Source: Prochlorococcus sp. AG-418-G18
GTDB lineage: Bacteria; Cyanobacteriota; Cyanobacteriia; PCC-6307; Cyanobiaceae
DNA length: 64,000 bases
Direction: 5' to 3'
Assembly: GCA_003214215.1 (NCBI GenBank)
Contig: QCLX01000002.1
Location: 21,392-85,391, forward strand
Position numbers and translations under genes: made by a program. Of the stretch, positions 60,705 through 64,000 are shown piece after piece. The notes beneath the pieces are model-generated. The model was not told the DNA's origin. It did no database searches and was given only the letters and a program-made list of their open reading frames with translations. Within the stretch, counting starts at the first letter, position 1. Every line of letters begins with the position of its first letter.

Positions 60705-61571
60705 TTAATCTGAGATTTTTGATGATTTGATAATTTCCCATGCTTCTGCTGCTGAATCTGCATATTCAAAAATATTTAAGTGCTCATCTGCAATTAATCC
60801 AAGATCAGCCAGATATTCAAAGTTAATTATCTTATTCCAATACTCTCTACCAAACAGTATGATTGGGATTTTAGTTTTCATGCCTGTTTGAATCAGTGTC
60901 AATAATTCAAACAATTCATCTAGTGTTCCAAAACCTCCAGGAAAAAATACAGCAGCTACTGATCTCATGACAAAATGGATCTTTCTTAATGCAAAATAAT
61001 TAAATTTAAAGCAAAGACCTGGAGTTATAAAAGCATTTGGGATTTGTTCATTGGGGAGACTGATATTTAACCCTATAGATTTACAATTTGCTTCAAATGC
61101 CCCTTTATTAGCAGCTTCCATAATTCCTGGCCCCCCACCTGTCACAATCACATGAGAATTACAGTTTTTATTTTGATTACTAACTGAAGCAAGTTTTGAA
61201 AACTCACTTGCGGATTGATAGTAATGACTCATTCGTAGCAGATTTTCTAGTCTATTTAAATTTCGTTTTAGAAGTATAGATTTAGGATTTTTTTTAATTA
61301 ACTCTTTTATATTTGCAATTCTCTTTTTTGTATTTGATTCTTCTGTAATACTTGCGCCTCCAAAAATAATTATGGTTGAAAGAATTTTATTTTCTTCAAG
61401 GATTAAATCTGGTTTAGTAATTTCAAGAAGCATTCTGACTCCACGCATTTCATTTCGGCTTAGTAAACCAGCATCTTCATGTGCCAATTTATAAGTATCA
61501 GAATTAATAATTAAATTCAGGTTTTTAAAATTTTTAATTTTAGTCGATTTATGTTTTTTTGTTTTTTTCAT
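60705..61571 (-). CDS. LOG-family protein (TIGR00730-like)
   Basis: About 288 aa from the ATG at 61571 (a TTG 9 bases earlier is less likely). Rossmann-like fold with GGGPGIMEAAN near 147-157 and PGGFGTLDE near 210-218, the LOG motif for nucleoside 5'-monophosphate phosphoribohydrolases. Members release cytokinin or purine bases from nucleotides. Begins 1 base after the cupin-like gene's stop, so one operon. Confidence 0.9.
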   Translation of the reverse strand: MKKTKKHKSTKIKNFKNLNLIINSDTYKLAHEDAGLLSRNEMRGVRMLLEITKPDLILEENKILSTIIIFGGASITEESNTKKRIANIKELIKKNPKSILLKRNLNRLENLLRMSHYYQSASEFSKLASVSNQNKNCNSHVIVTGGGPGIMEAANKGAFEANCKSIGLNISLPNEQIPNAFITPGLCFKFNYFALRKIHFVMRSVAAVFFPGGFGTLDELFELLTLIQTGMKTKIPIILFGREYWNKIINFEYLADLGLIADEHLNIFEYADSAAEAWEIIKSSKISD

Positions 61572-61572
61572 T

Positions 61573-62091
61573 TCAAACAAGAGTTTTAACTTTTCTTTCT
61601 AGAGGATTAAAACTTACTCTTTTGATTTTGTTATTTTCGTAAATCCAATAAACAGGAGGACTTTTTCTTGCATTAACTAAATTAATTTTGTTTAATTTTT
61701 GAGAAACAAATTCTTTAGCAGGATCAAAAAATTTATCTCTTTTGGGTTGGTTTAAAACAATACTACCTTCTTTCCCTGAGATTGATCTGTGATAAGTTCC
61801 AATAGGAATTTCTAATGCTCCCATAGATCTATTTAAAAAAATTACATGATGAGGTTCGTCCCATAAAGGATTTATCAAAATAAATTTCCTTTCCCCGGTT
61901 AAAACTAAATTGTGGTCAATTTGATGATTGTGAACATAATATTGCTCTTCATTTTGTTTATTTGGTGGAGATGTAGCTTCTCCAGAATGGATCACAATAT
62001 CAGAGCCATTAGATTTATCTATGCCTGCATCGAAGAATGTGACTTTTGGAGTCTCTCTAAAAACATTTATTGGGAAGAATTTTAATTCCAT
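61573..62091 (-). CDS. Cupin-like protein upstream of the LOG gene
   Basis: 172 aa. A beta-rich core includes QYYVHNHQIDHNLVLTGERKFILINPLWDEPHHVIFLN and IPIGTYHRSISGKEGSIVLNQ, spacing His residues as in cupin/RmlC-type folds. Probably a small-molecule-binding or epimerase-like protein. Coupled to the LOG gene, so the pair may act on the same sugar- or nucleotide-linked substrate (inference). Confidence 0.65.
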   Translation of the reverse strand: MELKFFPINVFRETPKVTFFDAGIDKSNGSDIVIHSGEATSPPNKQNEEQYYVHNHQIDHNLVLTGERKFILINPLWDEPHHVIFLNRSMGALEIPIGTYHRSISGKEGSIVLNQPKRDKFFDPAKEFVSQKLNKINLVNARKSPPVYWIYENNKIKRVSFNPLERKVKTLV

Positions 62092-62171
62092 AGTACAAGC
62101 TCCCTTTTAGAAAATTTATAAATAAGATTAAAAATTTATTTACTTTTAGTTAACTAATATTTTTTTTATTT

Positions 62172-62315
62172 TTAATTGCAACAAACCAAGCAATCTTCTT
62201 GATTTGGATAATCTATACATTCTTTATTTAAAGTTTCTAAAAAATCCACTTTCTTAACATAATCAAGATCTTTTAATTCTTTTTTTGGAATTGTGAATTG
62301 TGTTTGTAGTTTCAT
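62172..62315 (-). CDS. Cys-tailed small peptide, copy 1
   Basis: 47 aa: MKLQTQFTIPKKEL...NKECIDYPNQEDCLVCCN. Ends with E-C-x3-P-x4-C-x3-C-N, the same pattern and length as the peptide at 62518. TTAGGAG 8 bases upstream is a strong ribosome binding site. No signal peptide. Metal- or disulfide-forming tail; function unknown. Confidence 0.6.
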   Translation of the reverse strand: MKLQTQFTIPKKELKDLDYVKKVDFLETLNKECIDYPNQEDCLVCCN

Positions 62316-62330
62316 TTTCTGTTCTCCTAA

Positions 62331-62432
62331 TTAATACTGTTTTTTGAATCCATTCCAAGTTTGAGAAAACCTTAATCCCAAATAAGAAATTAAAATTGTC
62401 CAAAATAAAATTTCTATACCTAAATTAGTCAT
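62331..62432 (-). CDS. 33-aa membrane peptide
   Basis: MTNLGIEILFWTILISYLGLRFSQTWNGFKKQY with a strong ribosome binding site AAAGGAGG 8 bases upstream. One helix. Precedes the Cys-tailed peptide gene by 15 bases. Confidence 0.6.
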   Translation of the reverse strand: MTNLGIEILFWTILISYLGLRFSQTWNGFKKQY

Positions 62433-62517
62433 TTGCTTTGCCTCCTTTCTGTCTGATTATTCTTTAGTACGGGTATTAAGTAAAAATCAAGCGTAAGAAT
62501 ACCTAAAAGTTGAGGTT

Positions 62518-62670
62518 TTAATCACAAAAAATCTTGCAATGGTTGTTACTAGGATGTTCTTCACATTCGTTATTCCAATAAGCTTCAATTTCTTTGAGCT
62601 TATTATCATATGAAAGGTCTTTTTTATCCAAATTAATTTCTTGGATAGTAAATTTGTCATTTAGTGCCAT
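62518..62670 (-). CDS. Cys-tailed small peptide, copy 2
   Basis: 50 aa from the ATG at 62670: MALNDKFTIQEINL...NNECEEHPSNNHCKIFCD. The M-x-L-x3-FTI start and E-C-x3-P-x4-C-x3-C end match the 47-aa peptide at 62172. A longer frame to 62787 exists, but its extra N-terminus runs through the 70-bp repeat, so the internal ATG is favoured. Confidence 0.6.
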   Translation of the reverse strand: MALNDKFTIQEINLDKKDLSYDNKLKEIEAYWNNECEEHPSNNHCKIFCD

Positions 62671-62693
62671 GAGACTTACCACTTGACTACACC

Positions 62694-62763
62694 TATGTTC
62701 TAATTCATTTGAATAGTAAATCTCAAGTTTTATGTGTGCGGTTAGAGGAACAAAATTGTACGG
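62694..62763 (-). repeat. 70-bp upstream element, copy 2
   Basis: Partner of 53285-53354: same length, two 20-base blocks with one mismatch each, and a shared GTACGG end. Lies 23 bases before the Cys-tailed peptide start. Confidence 0.8.
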
Positions 62764-62907
62764 ATTAAGGATCAAAAAAAATCGCAAATTATAAATAATT
62801 GCAAGGAATATATCTTCAAAAAAGATATTCCAACTTTAAAAAAATTTGTATAAATTTTGCCTAGAAATTATATTCTCTTAATACTTTTTCAGGTAAGCCA
62901 GTATCTA

Positions 62908-63033
62908 TCATTCATCTAATCTATCTGCATGTTCTCTTAAAATCTCAGCCATCTTTTGAGGTGGAATTTCTTGTTGATATTCTCAACATAAATCAGAAAA
63001 TTTATCTAAGAAATCTTTCATTGAAGAGGACAT
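62908..63033 (-). pseudogene. Small gene interrupted by an in-frame TGA
   Basis: From the ATG at 63033: MSSSMKDFLDKFSDLC, then TGA (62985-62983), then EYQQEIPPQKMAEILREHADRLDE and a TGA stop at 62908. Both sides are high-complexity protein sequence in the same frame, so a 41-residue gene has a nonsense mutation, or the TGA is read through, or it is a sequencing error. Confidence 0.5.
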
Positions 63034-63038
63034 CAAAA

Positions 63039-63134
63039 TTAGCGTTTCATTTTAAAAGTAAAGTATGCAAACCCACCAAGCAATAAAAGACTCACAACCC
63101 CATAAGTAATAGCTATGCCGTACATATACGTCAT
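63039..63134 (-). CDS. 31-aa membrane protein
   Basis: MTYMYGIAITYGVVSLLLLGGFAYFTFKMKR, one helix. ATGA overlap with the preceding 46-aa gene. Last gene of a three-gene coupled operon. Confidence 0.55.
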   Translation of the reverse strand: MTYMYGIAITYGVVSLLLLGGFAYFTFKMKR

Positions 63135-63271
63135 TTATTTATAAAGACATAAGCAGAATATAAATAAACTAAGAAAACTCCAATAGCAATGGAACTTCCA
63201 TAAATAAGAAAGTTCCAAAATCTATATAATTTAGGTTTTTTAAATTCTTTTTCTTCTTCGTTGGTAATCAT
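63131..63271 (-). CDS. 46-aa membrane protein
   Basis: MITNEEEKEFKKPKLYRFW then NFLIYGSSIAIGVFLVYLYSAYVFINK. Charged N-terminus and one helix. Coupled by 4-base overlaps on both sides. Confidence 0.55.
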   Translation of the reverse strand: MITNEEEKEFKKPKLYRFWNFLIYGSSIAIGVFLVYLYSAYVFINK

Positions 63272-63378
63272 TTATTTTCTTTTTTGGCAGCATTACCTTT
63301 CGCTCTTAATACCAAAGTTATCATAAGGGCAGCGCTTAATATTACAGCATCAATTAATAGGTGTGGGGAAATATTCAT
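63268..63378 (-). CDS. 36-aa membrane protein
   Basis: MNISPHLLIDAVILSAALMITLVLRAKGNAAKKENK, one helix and a basic tail. First gene of the coupled operon; the TTGACAGTCGATCTA element lies about 90 bases upstream. Confidence 0.55.
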   Translation of the reverse strand: MNISPHLLIDAVILSAALMITLVLRAKGNAAKKENK

Positions 63379-63465
63379 CAGCTGGAAATAGAAATAAGAA
63401 GAGTCATTATCTTTTCAGTGACAAAAATATTAAACATTAAAAATAGGGGTTTATCCCTCTAAGTT

Positions 63466-63481
63466 TAGATCGACTGTCAAT
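63466..63481 (-). promoter_or_regulatory. Shared promoter element, copy 2
   Basis: Minus strand ATTGACAGTCGATCTA, matching 58117-58102 with one change and containing TTGACA as a -35. Upstream of the three-gene operon. Confidence 0.5.
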
Positions 63482-63529
63482 CAATGTCTATTTTAGCTTT
63501 TTAGCTTCTTTTTAAAAAAAGTATTTTAT

Positions 63530-63685
63530 TTAGCCAGAGCAAGAGAAGGCACCTCCAAGAATATTTTTAAAAATTGGTGCTTGACCCAAGGCATACAAAA
63601 AGAAAGTTGATGATGTGAGAGTAATAGCTATTTTAGAAGATCTGTTAAGTTTTAATTTTGATACTTTTGAAAATGCAGAGTTCAT
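63530..63685 (-). CDS. 51-aa membrane-associated protein
   Basis: MNSAFSKVSKLKLNRSSK (basic) then IAITLTSSTFFLYALGQAPIFKNILGGAFSCSG. One hydrophobic segment; could be a signal-like or membrane peptide. ATG start. Confidence 0.45.
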   Translation of the reverse strand: MNSAFSKVSKLKLNRSSKIAITLTSSTFFLYALGQAPIFKNILGGAFSCSG

Positions 63686-63771
63686 TTATTAATTAATGTA
63701 ATTCATTTACTATAGCTGCATTAATTAAATATTCAGCATCAAAATTTACCAAAGAATAATTTTGTTGCTCC

Positions 63772-63966
63772 TTATTTCTCGGCTTGCATTTTTACTAGTT
63801 CAAATTCTTTTTTAGAAACCACTCTGATTTTGTATTCTGGATATCTTGTCTTCCACCACTTATTGATCGAAATAGCTACTCCTTCTAAATCTTGGGCACA
63901 AATATTGACCCATAAAATTTTAGTTTCAACTTCTTTGTAAAATTCCCAACTCGTAGGTGAAGCCAT
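63772..63966 (-). CDS. Small conserved hypothetical protein
   Basis: 64 aa from the ATG at 63966 (MASPTSWEFYKEVETKILWVNICAQDLEGVAISINKWW...). Compact alpha/beta look with KTRYPEYKIRVVSKKEFELVKMQ at the end. A frame extension to 63978 is possible. Function unknown. Confidence 0.6.
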   Translation of the reverse strand: MASPTSWEFYKEVETKILWVNICAQDLEGVAISINKWWKTRYPEYKIRVVSKKEFELVKMQAEK

Positions 63967-64000
63967 TAAAAATCGCAAATGAAAAATTTATAATTGTAGG

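Noticed and set aside
62670..62787. Upstream extension of the Cys-tailed peptide gene to give 89 aa
   Set aside because: The extension is encoded by the 70-bp repeat, which is non-coding in its other copy, and the paralog starts with the equivalent of the internal Met.

Overview
The window looks like a chromosomal segment of a high-light-adapted marine picocyanobacterium of the Prochlorococcus type. This rests on very A+T-rich DNA, small genes with short spacers, the split cyanobacterial ATP synthase operons, cyanobacterial-only families (PSRP-3/Ycf65, DUF1818, DUF2811, DUF3326, Ccs1), several one-helix high-light-inducible proteins (HLIPs), and a dense tail of tiny membrane-protein genes. 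No rRNA or tRNA gene, CRISPR array, transposase or integrase was recognised.

Layout. (1) 1-10 kb is core housekeeping: the end of a Ski2-type helicase, fumC, purB, a TlyA-type methyltransferase, glnB (P-II, with Phe at position 51), queF, the cytochrome c maturation pair ccs1-ccdA, and ftsW. (2) 10.1-17.6 kb holds the large ATP synthase operon (atpI-B-E-F2-F-H-A-G), followed by a 2Fe-2S ferredoxin, a small protein and a DUF3326 protein. (3) 17.6-35.2 kb is an accessory island. It has an M48 metalloprotease; a tightly overlapped three-gene operon (sigma-like HTH protein, DUF1822-like membrane protein, small polytopic membrane protein); a membrane-anchored TPR-CHAT caspase-like protease; a MoxR AAA+ ATPase paired with a metallopeptidase/vWA protein; two proteins carrying sigma-region-4-like modules, one fused to TPRs; and a run of TPR proteins that includes a tandem duplication with its upstream DNA. 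(4) 35.4-51.2 kb is core again: nadE-nadD-GTPase-CNNM/CBS operon, pepP, PSRP-3, the second ATP synthase operon (atpD-atpC), groES-groEL, secG, gpmI, pyrR, an Hsp70-like protein, rpoZ and DUF1818. (5) 51.2-64 kb is a small-gene region: a DnaA-box-like pair, DUF2811, an EVE protein, three HLIPs, a PsbN-like protein with a histidine-rich tail, many 27-60-residue proteins (often in ATGA-coupled pairs), two Cys-tailed paralogous peptides, a duplicated 70-bp upstream element, and a LOG-family protein with a cupin-like partner.

How the parts fit. The two ATP synthase operons together encode the complete F1Fo enzyme, in separate transcription units 27 kb apart and on opposite strands. The island is the strongest candidate for a poorly described system. 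It combines transcription-factor-like proteins, a membrane relay, a caspase-like protease and a MoxR/vWA pair, a parts list resembling regulated proteolysis or conflict systems of cyanobacteria and other bacteria. The small-gene region looks like a light- and stress-responsive accessory zone with shared promoter elements. Several of its small genes appear damaged or use unusual starts (in-frame TGA, homopolymer frameshift, probable ATT start). Start sites, short motifs and paralogies were read by eye. Family names for the less conserved proteins are recognition-based and were not searched.
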